Source: Chryseobacterium sp. LJ668 (GTDB lineage: Bacteria > Bacteroidota > Bacteroidia > Flavobacteriales > Weeksellaceae). Taken from it: a DNA stretch of 64,000 bases. A program made the position numbers and the translations under genes. The stretch lies in NCBI RefSeq assembly GCF_019613955.1, contig NZ_CP080443.1, forward strand, positions 3,023,001-3,087,000, read 5' to 3'. Every line of letters starts with the position of its first letter. The stretch's first letter is position 1. Positions 22,888 through 31,393 of the stretch are shown piece by piece. The notes under the pieces were generated by a model. The model searched no databases. It was not told the DNA's origin and saw only the letters and a list, made by a program, of their open reading frames with translations.

Positions 22888-23913
22888 TTGAAGCTCATCA
22901 CATTTACAAACAAAGGAATTTACTGTCCTCAGGGGAAATTTTATATTGACCCGTGGAGACCAGTTGATTTTGCAGTCATCACCCACGGTCACGCTGACCA
23001 CGCCCGGTGGGGAATGAAAAAATACCTGTGTCATCACTTCACAAAACCTATTTTACATCAAAGAATTTCACCGGATATTGAGTGTCAGACTTTACAATAC
23101 GGCGAAGTTTTGGACATTAATGGCGTGAAACTTTCTATGCATCCCGCAGGACATATTATTGGTTCGGCCCAGATTCGTTTGGAATATAAAGGTTATGTGA
23201 GTGTTGTGTCAGGAGACTATAAAGTTCAGGATGACGGTCTGAGTACGCCATTTGAACTTGTAAAATGTAACGAATTTGTAACAGAAAGCACATTTGGACT
23301 TCCCATTTACAATTGGCTTGAAGTTCCCGATCTGAATAAAAAGCTTCAAAATTGGGTTTTAAGAAATCAAGAAAACCAAAAAACCTCAGTTTTCATAGGG
23401 TATTCTCTCGGCAAAGCGCAGCGAATTATGAAAGCCGTTGAAGGGATGGGAAAAATCCACGTCCACTACTCGATTGGAAAACTCAATAAAGCCTTTGAAG
23501 AAGTTGGAATTGTACTTCCCGATTATGAAGTTCCCGATTTCAGGGAAAGTATCAAACATGTCGCTGGTGATATTGTTATTGTTCCGCCGGCGTTGTTAGA
23601 CAGCAATGTAATCAAGAAAATTCCTGATGCTGCCACAGCAATTTGTTCAGGCTGGATGCAAGTTCGAGGCGCAAGAAGATGGCGAAGTATGGATGCCGGT
23701 TTTCCAATGAGCGATCATGCCGATTGGAAAGGTCTTTTGCAAGCCATCAAAGCGACCGAAGCAGAAATCGTTCACGTTACTCACGGACAAACCGAAGTCT
23801 TTTCAAAATATTTGAATGAGATCGGAATAAAATCTGATGTTGTTGAAACTTTGTATGGCGATGATGATGATGAAGTAGTTGAAAAGGAAGTTATAGACAA
23901 AACAGACAAATAA
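22888..23913 (+). CDS. Ligase-associated DNA repair exonuclease (MBL-fold)
   Basis: A 341-residue metallo-beta-lactamase/beta-CASP protein of the ligase-associated exonuclease family. The metal motif THGHADHA is at about 32-39, HPAGHIIGSAQI near 86-97, SGDYK near 110 and the C-terminal MSDHADW near 277. Family members act as DNA exonucleases together with an ATP-dependent ligase, an Lhr-type helicase and the endonuclease PdeM; all four are present here in the order exo-lig-lhr-pdeM. The start is TTG at 22888: no in-frame ATG precedes the conserved KLITFTNKGIYCPQ opening. The acidic tail (DDDDEVVEKEV) is extra to the fold. Confidence 0.92.
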   Translation: MKLITFTNKGIYCPQGKFYIDPWRPVDFAVITHGHADHARWGMKKYLCHHFTKPILHQRISPDIECQTLQYGEVLDINGVKLSMHPAGHIIGSAQIRLEYKGYVSVVSGDYKVQDDGLSTPFELVKCNEFVTESTFGLPIYNWLEVPDLNKKLQNWVLRNQENQKTSVFIGYSLGKAQRIMKAVEGMGKIHVHYSIGKLNKAFEEVGIVLPDYEVPDFRESIKHVAGDIVIVPPALLDSNVIKKIPDAATAICSGWMQVRGARRWRSMDAGFPMSDHADWKGLLQAIKATEAEIVHVTHGQTEVFSKYLNEIGIKSDVVETLYGDDDDEVVEKEVIDKTDK

Positions 23914-23931
23914 ATACTACTCAACTAAACT

Positions 23932-24195
23932 TTCGAGGATTTTTTAACCTTGAATACTAGAAAGCTCTGTAGGAGTGAAACGTTTGTAGTAAATAATAAT
24001 TGTTAAAACTGAGAGCTCCGTAGGAGCGGCACTCAACAGAACTAATTTTAAACGTCGAATTACTCGCAGCCCGGCTTAGGTGGAAATCCTTTTTGCAATA
24101 CCAAATCTCATCTAAGCTGAATGTGTCTGGCAAAAAGATTGGGAACGGAAGGCGGATTAAGCTACCAGATAAATGCCTCTACGTTTCGGAAACGT
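23932..24195. repeat. Structured intergenic repeat inside the DNA repair operon
   Basis: The 295 bp between exonuclease and ligase hold no gene but several hairpins. AGCTCTGTAGGAGTG (23963-23977) and AGCTCCGTAGGAGCG (24014-24028) are diverged copies of a GCTCC-GTA-GGAGC hairpin whose changes keep pairing through G-U. Farther on, CGGCTTAG (24072-24079) pairs with CTAAGCTG (24112-24119), and AATCCTTTTTGC (24085-24096) with GCAAAAAGATT (24130-24140). It resembles dispersed intergenic repeats of Chryseobacterium-type genomes, recalled from memory. ACGTTT-CGG-AAACGT (24181-24195) closes it 13 bp before the ligase start. Confidence 0.6.
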
Positions 24196-24208
24196 TAATT
24201 GAAAATTT

Positions 24209-25789
24209 ATGAAAAATTTCGCAGAACTCATCAATGCGTTGGAAAGCACCAATAAAACAAATGCTAAAATCGATGCCATCACCGATTATCTGGAGCGTGC
24301 GCCCGATGATGATAAATTATGGTTTATTGCTTTATTCACAGGAAAAAGGCCAAAGCGAAATGTCAATACAAATTTTATGAAAGAATGGGCATTGGAAATT
24401 ATTCAATTGCCATTTTGGTTATTCCAGGAAAGTTATTCTTCAGTAGGAGACTTGGGTGAAACGATATCGCTGATTCTTCCGCCGCCAACAGAGAAAATTG
24501 AAAAATCACTGTCCCAATGGATGAACGAAATCATCAGATTGAAAAATAAAAATGAGGTCGAAAAAAAAGAATTCGTTTTAAATTCCTGGAATGGTTTAGA
24601 TTATACAGAACGTCTTATTTTTAATAAATTATTGGGTGGAAGCTTCAGAATTGGAGTTTCCTCAAAAACTTTAATCAATTCTTTGATGAAATTTTCCGGA
24701 CAGGAAGCGAGTACATTAATGCACAGTTTAATGGGAAAATGGCAGCCAGACGAAGTTTCATTCAAAGAACTTATTTCAGCAGAAAACATCAACCCTGATA
24801 ATTCAAAACCTTACCCTTTTTGCCTCGCTTATCCGCTCGAAAAAGAGTTGGACGATTTGGGGAAACCCGAAGAATGGCTCATCGAATATAAGTGGGACGG
24901 AATTCGTGGACAAATCATCAGAAGAAATGATGAAGTTTTTATTTGGTCTCGTGGAGAAGAACTGGTAACCGAACAATTTCCCGAAATTGCCGAGACCGTA
25001 AAAGCGATGAAAGGCAACTTTGTGATTGATGGAGAAATACTTGCGGTGAAGGAAGGGAATGTTTTAAATTTTAACGAATTACAAAAGCGCTTGAACCGAA
25101 AAACTTTAACTAAAAAAATGCTCGCCGAAATTCCGATTGAAGTTTTTGCGTATGATATTTTGGAACTGGAAGGAACCGATTTAAGGGAAAAACCAATTTC
25201 TGCAAGACGAGCAATGTTGGCAGAATTACTATTAAATGAAGCTCCGGAAAACATTAAAATTTCTCAGGCAATTGATTTTGAAGATTGGAACAAATTAGAT
25301 TTAATACGAGAAAATTCGAGGGAAATCAACAGTGAAGGATTGATGCTGAAACAGAAAATTTCACACTATCATTCCGGACGGAAAAAAGGCGATTGGTGGA
25401 AATGGAAAATCAGTCCCTTAACCATTGATGCAGTTCTTATTTATGCTCAAAAAGGTAGCGGTAGAAGAAGCGCATATTATACCGATTATAGTTTTGCCGT
25501 GAAAAGTGGTGATAAATTAGTTACCATTGCTAAAGCTTATTCAGGGTTAACTGATAAAGAAATAATGGAGGTCAGCAAGTTTGTCAATAAAAATGCAATC
25601 GAAAAATTTGGTCCCGTCCGTACCGTAAAACCCGAATTGGTTTTCGAAATTGCTTTTGAAGGAATAGGTTTTAGTAATCGACACAAGAGCGGGGTAGCTC
25701 TGCGTTTTCCAAGAATTTTAAGATGGCGGAAAGACAAAACCGTGAATGATATTGATGATATTGAAGAGATAAAAAAACTAATACAATAA
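24209..25789 (+). CDS. ATP-dependent DNA ligase (LigB/C-like, repair operon)
   Basis: A 526-residue ATP-dependent DNA ligase. An N-terminal helical DNA-binding domain (about 1-195) precedes the nucleotidyltransferase core with the adenylated lysine K228 in EYKWDGIRGQ, motif III near FVIDGEILA, motif IV SEGLMLKQ near 370, motif V WWKWK near 387, and a C-terminal OB domain ending near 520. It seals nicks using ATP; the replicative NAD-dependent ligase must be elsewhere. It is the second gene of the repair operon, separated from the exonuclease by the structured repeat and followed 66 bp later by the helicase. Confidence 0.94.
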   Translation: MKNFAELINALESTNKTNAKIDAITDYLERAPDDDKLWFIALFTGKRPKRNVNTNFMKEWALEIIQLPFWLFQESYSSVGDLGETISLILPPPTEKIEKSLSQWMNEIIRLKNKNEVEKKEFVLNSWNGLDYTERLIFNKLLGGSFRIGVSSKTLINSLMKFSGQEASTLMHSLMGKWQPDEVSFKELISAENINPDNSKPYPFCLAYPLEKELDDLGKPEEWLIEYKWDGIRGQIIRRNDEVFIWSRGEELVTEQFPEIAETVKAMKGNFVIDGEILAVKEGNVLNFNELQKRLNRKTLTKKMLAEIPIEVFAYDILELEGTDLREKPISARRAMLAELLLNEAPENIKISQAIDFEDWNKLDLIRENSREINSEGLMLKQKISHYHSGRKKGDWWKWKISPLTIDAVLIYAQKGSGRRSAYYTDYSFAVKSGDKLVTIAKAYSGLTDKEIMEVSKFVNKNAIEKFGPVRTVKPELVFEIAFEGIGFSNRHKSGVALRFPRILRWRKDKTVNDIDDIEEIKKLIQ

Positions 25790-25855
25790 CACGTCAACAC
25801 TTATCAGATTGGTAATCATAATACTAAATGTTTTAAAGTATCAAGATAGGCGGAG

Positions 25856-28342
25856 TTGAAAATTTCTAATAAAGTACCACAACAATTGAGTAACTACGAA
25901 GAAACCGACGGATTCAAAATCATTCAGCAATGGATGGCTGATAAAGGCAATTCCCCATTCAAGTTTCAGATTGACACTTGGAAAAAATTCGGGAATGGTT
26001 ATAGCGGTATGGTGGTTGCTCCGACCGGTTTTGGGAAAACTTTTTCGGTGTTTTTAGCTTTAATTTCAGATTTTTTAACCTTTCCGGATAAGTATAAGAA
26101 GGGTTTGAAAATGGTCTGGATCACACCCCTGCGTTCGCTTTCAAAAGATATTGCCAAAGCAATGCAGGAAGCTATTGATGAGATTGGTCTAGACTGGGCA
26201 GTTGGCGTAAGAAATGGCGACACAGACCCAAAAATACGACAGCAACAGGTGAAAAGTATGCCGGAAATTTTAGTTGTCACTCCAGAAAGTTTACATCTAC
26301 TTTTAGCACAAAAAAATAATCAGCGTTTCTTTAACTCAATGCATTGCGTTGCTGTGGATGAATGGCACGAGCTATTGGGTTCAAAACGTGGTGTCATGTT
26401 GGAATTGGCAGTGTCGCAGTTGGTTTATTACGTTCCGAAAATTAAAATATGGGGAATTACAGCAACCATCGGCAACCTTGATGAGGCAATGGATGTTCTC
26501 ATTCCTTTTGATATTAAAAAAACAAAAATTACTGCTAAAGAACTCAAGAAAATTGATATTATATCAGTCTTTCCTGATGAAGTTGAGTTCTTACCTTGGG
26601 CCGGACATCTCGGGCAGAAATTAGCAGATAAGGTGGTTCCGATCATTTTAGAATCAAAATCAACCATTGTCTTTACCAATACCCGAAGCCAGAGTGAAAT
26701 GTGGTATCAGCTTCTTCTAAATGCCTATCCCGATTTTGCCGGACAAATTGCGATACACCATAGTTCGATTGATGCTCATTTAAGGATTTGGATTGAAGAA
26801 AATTTAAGCAATGGTAAATTAAAGGCAGTCGTTTCCACCTCATCTTTGGATCTGGGAATTGACTTTAAACCTGTTGATACTGTGATTCAAATCGGTTCTG
26901 CGAAAGGCGTTGCCAGATTTTTGCAACGCGCCGGACGAAGTGGCCACTCCCCTTTTGAAACGTCTAAAATATTCTGTGTCCCAACCCATTCTTTGGAACT
27001 CATTGAAGTTGCGGCATTAAAGGAAGCTGTGAAACAAAAAGTCATTGAGCCACGTGAGCCATTGGTTTTATGCTTCGATGTTTTGGTGCAGTTTCTGATG
27101 ACTTTGGCAGTTGGTGACGGATTTTTTCCAGATGAAATTTACCAAAGGATCAAAAAAGTGTATACATTTCAGGAAATTAGAGATGAAGAATGGAAAGGAA
27201 TAGTTGATTTTCTCACGATTGGCGGAAGCGCCCTGAAAAATTACGAAGAATATCATAAAGTTGTCGTGATGGAAGACGGCTTGCATAAAGTAACTTCCAG
27301 AAAAATCGCAATGCTCCACCGAATGAATATGGGTGCCATCGTCAGCGACGCAATGCTGAAAGTGAAATTTATTTCCGGCGGATATATCGGAATGGTTGAA
27401 GAATATTTTATCTCAAGATTGAAGAAGGAGGAAAAATTTATTTTGGCAGGAAGGGTTTTGGAAGTGGCAATGATCAAAGATATGACGGTTTTTGTACGTG
27501 CTTCGAAAGGAAAAGCAATGGCGCCGAGTTATTTGGGTGGACGATTGCCTTTGAGTTCAAATTTGGGTCATTTTTTAAGAGAAAAATTATCAGGAGCATT
27601 AAATCATAAAGCTTCCGAAAAAGAACTGAAGTTTCTGCATCCACTTTTAGCCAATCAGGAAAAACGGTCACATATTCCGAGAGAAGATGAGTTTTTGGTC
27701 GAACTGATTAAAAACCGAGAAGGTTATCATTTATTTATGTATCCTTTTGAAGGCCGTTTGGTACACGAAGTGATGGCTGCGTTGATCGCTTACCGGATTT
27801 CCAAATTGGCTCCGATCTCCTTTTCTATGGCGATGAATGATTATGGTTTTGAATTATTCAGTGATAAAGAAATTCCGCTGAACGAAGATAATCTTGAGAA
27901 AATATTAACTAGAGAAAACCTGATGGTCGATGTAATCTCGAGCATCAATTCTGCGGAAATGGCTAGAAGGAAATTCAGAGATATTGCTGTAATTTCCGGT
28001 ATGGTTGTACAGAATTTTCCGGGACAGCAGCGCTCCAATAAAGCCCTACAAAGTTCGGCAGGACTTATTTTTAAAGTCCTGGAAGATTATGATCCCAATC
28101 ATTTTCTCGTGAGACAGGCTTATACAGAGGTTTTTAATATGCAGTTGCAAGAACAAAGATTGGTTGAAGCATTTAAAAGAATCCAAAAATCTAAAATAAT
28201 TTTAAAATATTCTAATACTTTTACACCATTAAGTTTCCCGATAAAAGTCGACAGTTTGCGACAAACTTTAACGAGTGAAAATCTGGACGTAAGAATTCAG
28301 AAATTAATTAAACAATCCGGTAGAAATATAAAAGACGACTGA
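25856..28342 (+). CDS. Ligase-associated DEXH-box helicase (Lhr-type)
   Basis: An 828-residue superfamily 2 helicase of the Lhr-core type. Motif I APTGFGKTF is near 56-64, motif II DEWH near 168 (DEWH in place of DEVH/DEAD), motif III TATIGN near 200, motif V SLDLGIDF near 330, motif VI QRAGRSGHS near 355, followed by the winged-helix and Lhr-specific C-terminal domains. Lhr-core proteins are 3'-to-5' ATP-dependent DNA translocases. The start is TTG at 25856: there is no in-frame ATG before the conserved region, and GGAG lies immediately upstream. It lies 66 bp behind the ligase and 14 bp ahead of pdeM, in one operon. Confidence 0.93.
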   Translation: MKISNKVPQQLSNYEETDGFKIIQQWMADKGNSPFKFQIDTWKKFGNGYSGMVVAPTGFGKTFSVFLALISDFLTFPDKYKKGLKMVWITPLRSLSKDIAKAMQEAIDEIGLDWAVGVRNGDTDPKIRQQQVKSMPEILVVTPESLHLLLAQKNNQRFFNSMHCVAVDEWHELLGSKRGVMLELAVSQLVYYVPKIKIWGITATIGNLDEAMDVLIPFDIKKTKITAKELKKIDIISVFPDEVEFLPWAGHLGQKLADKVVPIILESKSTIVFTNTRSQSEMWYQLLLNAYPDFAGQIAIHHSSIDAHLRIWIEENLSNGKLKAVVSTSSLDLGIDFKPVDTVIQIGSAKGVARFLQRAGRSGHSPFETSKIFCVPTHSLELIEVAALKEAVKQKVIEPREPLVLCFDVLVQFLMTLAVGDGFFPDEIYQRIKKVYTFQEIRDEEWKGIVDFLTIGGSALKNYEEYHKVVVMEDGLHKVTSRKIAMLHRMNMGAIVSDAMLKVKFISGGYIGMVEEYFISRLKKEEKFILAGRVLEVAMIKDMTVFVRASKGKAMAPSYLGGRLPLSSNLGHFLREKLSGALNHKASEKELKFLHPLLANQEKRSHIPREDEFLVELIKNREGYHLFMYPFEGRLVHEVMAALIAYRISKLAPISFSMAMNDYGFELFSDKEIPLNEDNLEKILTRENLMVDVISSINSAEMARRKFRDIAVISGMVVQNFPGQQRSNKALQSSAGLIFKVLEDYDPNHFLVRQAYTEVFNMQLQEQRLVEAFKRIQKSKIILKYSNTFTPLSFPIKVDSLRQTLTSENLDVRIQKLIKQSGRNIKDD

Positions 28343-28356
28343 ATCTTTTACATCAT

Positions 28357-29001
28357 ATGAACATAGCAATTAAAAAAATATTCATTCAGGACGAAATTTT
28401 CACATTAACGAACCAGCGGGCGTTATATTGGGAAAAAGAAAAAGCTTTAATTTTTTCTGATCTACATATAGGCAAAACGGCACATTTTCGGAAGAACGGA
28501 ATCGCTTTGGCAAATCATATTATGAAAAATGATTTGGAACGTCTTTCTGTTTTGATCGAATATTTCCAGCCAGAAAAATTTATTATTGTCGGAGATTTGC
28601 TGCATGCGGGAAATAATTCTGACGTCGATGAATTCTGCAGCTGGAAAAATCAGTATCCTGATATTAAATTTTGTCTGGTACAAGGAAATCATGATAAGAT
28701 TTCTAAAACTTTAGAGAAAAAATTATGTCTCGACTTCAGATCGACTTCTTTAGAAATAGATGAGATTTCATTTGTTCACGATTTTGACCGATCTAATCCA
28801 AAATTTCAGATTACAGGTCATATTCATCCTGGTTATATCATCAATTCTCCGGTGAAAAGAATAAAACTGCCATGTTTTACACAGACTTCCAAACAACTAT
28901 TACTACCTGCCTTTAGTGAATTTACAGGTCTGGATACAAAAAACATCCCTAAAAAAGGAATGTATTTTGTTTTTACCGATTCTGATATTTATGAAATTTA
29001 A
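28357..29001 (+). CDS. pdeM: Ligase-associated endonuclease PdeM (metallophosphoesterase)
   Basis: A 214-residue binuclear metallophosphoesterase. The metal-binding motifs are in order: DLHIGK near 35, GDLLHAG near 79, GNHD near 109, a His in FVHDF near 139 and GHIHPG near 153. Characterised homologues are Mn-dependent DNA endonucleases that work with the exonuclease, ligase and Lhr helicase, so it completes the repair operon. The start ATG is 14 bp after the helicase stop. It is convergent with the small HTH gene at 29006, with only 4 bp between the stops and no terminator visible. Confidence 0.92.
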   Translation: MNIAIKKIFIQDEIFTLTNQRALYWEKEKALIFSDLHIGKTAHFRKNGIALANHIMKNDLERLSVLIEYFQPEKFIIVGDLLHAGNNSDVDEFCSWKNQYPDIKFCLVQGNHDKISKTLEKKLCLDFRSTSLEIDEISFVHDFDRSNPKFQITGHIHPGYIINSPVKRIKLPCFTQTSKQLLLPAFSEFTGLDTKNIPKKGMYFVFTDSDIYEI

Positions 29002-29005
29002 AGTA

Positions 29006-29308
29006 TCAGATTGCATCAAACCACTTATAAATGTCAACTGTTGAAGGAATATTTAATTTTTTCCTGATTCTGTTTTTTCTGTTTTGTATCGCTTTCGGAG
29101 TGACAAATGTATAGGTTGCAATCTCTTTGGTCGTCAAGTTCAGCTTCAGATAAATACAGAATATAAGTTCTGAATTTTGCAAATTCTGCTGAATGGTCGA
29201 CAACTTTTCAAAAAAGGCAGGATACAAATTTTTGAATTTACTTAAAAGACGCGGAGAATTTTCTTTAGCCAATCGTAAGATTTCATCTTCTGCTAAACTT
29301 TTCATCAT
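29006..29308 (-). CDS. Short LuxR/GerE-type HTH protein
   Basis: A 100-residue protein whose C-terminal half is a GerE-like helix-turn-helix (LTTKEIATYTFVTPKAIQNRKNRIRKKLN, about 57-87). The sequence corresponds to the last 100 or so residues of Bacteroidota regulators that normally carry TPR repeats and a membrane segment in front, including the linker L-FK-LYP-F-EKL. Here that N-terminal part is missing and the 276 bp upstream contain no trace of it, so it is either a stand-alone DNA-binding protein or a decayed remnant. The second ATG (29305) is an equally good start. Confidence 0.7.
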   Translation of the reverse strand: MMKSLAEDEILRLAKENSPRLLSKFKNLYPAFFEKLSTIQQNLQNSELIFCIYLKLNLTTKEIATYTFVTPKAIQNRKNRIRKKLNIPSTVDIYKWFDAI

Positions 29309-29584
29309 ATACTACAATTAATTTTCAATTTATAATATCTTTTTTAAAATTTCAGTACCTTAAATTACCCGCACTTTAAGCGAAGTATATTTCGCAGTTA
29401 CCTTATAATAAACCATCAAAGATATCAGAATGTGACGTTGTCTTTTTATGATCGAAATCAATATGTCAAATATGAATTTATAAACTATTGCCTTCAACAG
29501 CTACATGATGATAATTTCAATCTTATAAAATGATAATTAAATTTGAAAAATGAAAGAAGAATTAAAGTTGATTTGACGTTATGA

Positions 29585-30328
29585 CTATCCATTTACGATA
29601 ATTCCACCGTTAGGATGCAGAACCTGCCCTGTCATTTGTGCGGCCTGGTCTGATGCCAAAAATAAAAAACTTGTAGCAACTTCTTCTTCTGTAGCGTTTC
29701 TTTGCAATGGTGGTTTAGATAAGTCTTCCTCTTCTTCCCCAAAGGTATCTTTCGTAAGCGGCGTCGCTACAGGCCCGGGAGCGACTGCATTAACACGGAT
29801 TCCCTTTGGCTTAGACTGCAACGCCAGTGATCTTGTGAATGAAACAATGGCACCTTTGGTTGCTGAATAGTCTAAAAGTTCTTCATGACCTTGATATGCG
29901 GTCGCAGAAGTTGTATTGATCACAGAACTTCCTTCTTTCAGATAAGAAAAGGCCGTTTTGGTCAATAAAATCATTCCTATAATATTTGAATTGAAGGTTG
30001 TACGGATGTTTTCCTCTTCTAAATTTTCAATATTATCGCATGGAAACTGCGTACCTGCATTGTTGATTAAAATATCCAGCTTTCCGAATGCGGCGACTGT
30101 TTTTTCAACTGCTTTTTTGCAAAACTGAGAATCATTAACATCGCCTTTCATAATAATAGATTTTTTTCCTAAAGATATGATCTCGTTCTTTACTTTTGAG
30201 GCACCTTCTTCATCAGAATGGTAGACGATTGCTATATCCGCACCTTCTCTGGCAAAAAGTAATGCGACGGCTTTTCCTATACCACTGTCTGCTCCTGTGA
30301 TAAGTACTGACTTATTTTCTAACTGCAT
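29585..30328 (-). CDS. SDR family oxidoreductase (YghA/YhdF-like)
   Basis: A 247-residue classical SDR: TGADSGIG near 10-17, NNAG near 88-91, the catalytic Ser in INTTSATAY near 136, YSATK near 153-157 and the C-terminal GQVLHPNGG. The TSATAYQG and KPKGIRVNAVAPGPVATPL segments are typical of the general-stress SDR group in which YghA-like aldehyde/alcohol reductases fall. The substrate is unknown. It lies 34 bp behind a Crp/Fnr-type regulator in the same direction, so the two are probably co-transcribed and the regulator may control the pair. Confidence 0.9.
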   Translation of the reverse strand: MQLENKSVLITGADSGIGKAVALLFAREGADIAIVYHSDEEGASKVKNEIISLGKKSIIMKGDVNDSQFCKKAVEKTVAAFGKLDILINNAGTQFPCDNIENLEEENIRTTFNSNIIGMILLTKTAFSYLKEGSSVINTTSATAYQGHEELLDYSATKGAIVSFTRSLALQSKPKGIRVNAVAPGPVATPLTKDTFGEEEEDLSKPPLQRNATEEEVATSFLFLASDQAAQMTGQVLHPNGGIIVNG

Positions 30329-30362
30329 GGTTTTCTGGTTTATATATTTACTATTAATTCTA

Positions 30363-30977
30363 TCAAAAGAAAATTTTTCGTTTGTCTATTTTTACAATGT
30401 TTGCTGTTTCCATTTTTTTTATTGTTCTTATTACCGTTTCTACGCGAAGACCTGTAAGATTGGCAATTTGCTGCCTAGTCAACTGGATTTGAAATGATAA
30501 TGGTATATCATCAGAATGAAAACTTTTAAGATACTCTAGAAGTCCTGTAAGTCTTATTACGGGATCATTAGAGGCCAGATTCTGCATCATGATAAACTGA
30601 TAGTGCATTCTTTGGGACATACATGAATTAATCTGCACCGAAGTTTCGGGATGTTTTTCCAGAAGATTCAAAAAATTCTCCTTTGGCAGCTTGATGATTC
30701 GGCAGTCTGTAATTGCTTCAGCATTAATTGGATATCTTTTGTCGATAAACAGCATAGAGTCTCCAAAGCTTTGCCCCGCGCCTAAAATATTATGAATAAA
30801 TTCTCTCCCCTCACCGTCCTGATTATTTTCTTTTACCTTTCCTTCGACAATTTGGTAATAATACAAAGGGACATCGCCCTGATGAAATATTTTTTCTCCT
30901 TCATTATAAGATTTCGTAGTACCGCCGAAAGATTTTAAGAGATCTTCATCCAATTTAGTACAGCTAATAGTTTTCAT
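30363..30977 (-). CDS. Crp/Fnr family regulator 1
   Basis: A 204-residue regulator with a cyclic-nucleotide-binding-like beta-roll (about 20-120; GEKIFHQGD, GQSFGDSMLF) and a C-terminal winged helix (about 150-200) with recognition helix TRQQIANLTGLRVETVIRTIKKME. The cAMP-contacting Arg-Ser pair of Crp is not obvious and there is no FNR-type Cys cluster, so the ligand is unknown. The glycine-rich roll and intact HTH suggest a working regulator. It is followed by the SDR gene and preceded by a long AT-rich non-coding stretch. Confidence 0.9.
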   Translation of the reverse strand: MKTISCTKLDEDLLKSFGGTTKSYNEGEKIFHQGDVPLYYYQIVEGKVKENNQDGEGREFIHNILGAGQSFGDSMLFIDKRYPINAEAITDCRIIKLPKENFLNLLEKHPETSVQINSCMSQRMHYQFIMMQNLASNDPVIRLTGLLEYLKSFHSDDIPLSFQIQLTRQQIANLTGLRVETVIRTIKKMETANIVKIDKRKIFF

Positions 30978-31393
30978 ATCATTCGTAATTAGTTTTTTCT
31001 TTATTTACATGGACATATTTTATGCCAAATCCAGAAATTTTATATTGAGTAAAATTAATCTATATTTAATTTAAATCCCAAATTTTAAATAATGAGGTAA
31101 TGCGATTTCAATCATATCTGCTTATGTTTTATTTTAATATATTTCATTGATGTAAATCTATTTTGATATTATCAAATTTAAACTTTATATATTGTGATTT
31201 GAATTGAAAATATGTATTATTTTTAAATACTTTTGGGATATTTAATATATTTTTGAAATATTTAAAAATTTTAAATATTTTTTGAATTTTTGGTTAGATT
31301 TTTGAAGTTGAAATTCCAGTCAAAACAATATTCTGACAAAAGAGAAACACCACATTCTCTTTTTTTTAAAATCAACACTAAAATATTAATATT
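30978..31393. other. 416-bp AT-rich gene-free region
   Basis: No credible gene is seen; short frames here have no matching composition. It should contain the divergent promoters of the Crp/Fnr gene and the stress protein. It is exceptionally AT-rich and includes the perfect inverted repeat AAATATTTAAAA-A-TTTTAAATATTT (31256-31280) within runs of As and Ts that would be intrinsically curved. Confidence 0.6.
31256..31280. promoter_or_regulatory. 12-bp perfect inverted repeat in AT-rich DNA
   Basis: AAATATTTAAAA (31256-31267) and TTTTAAATATTT (31269-31280) are perfect arms around one A, about 115 bp before the stress-protein start. Low complexity makes chance likely. Confidence 0.3.

Noticed and set aside
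25856..25860. The helicase's TTG as a false start with an ATG downstream
   Set aside because: The next in-frame Met lies inside the conserved region before motif I, and GGAG precedes the TTG.
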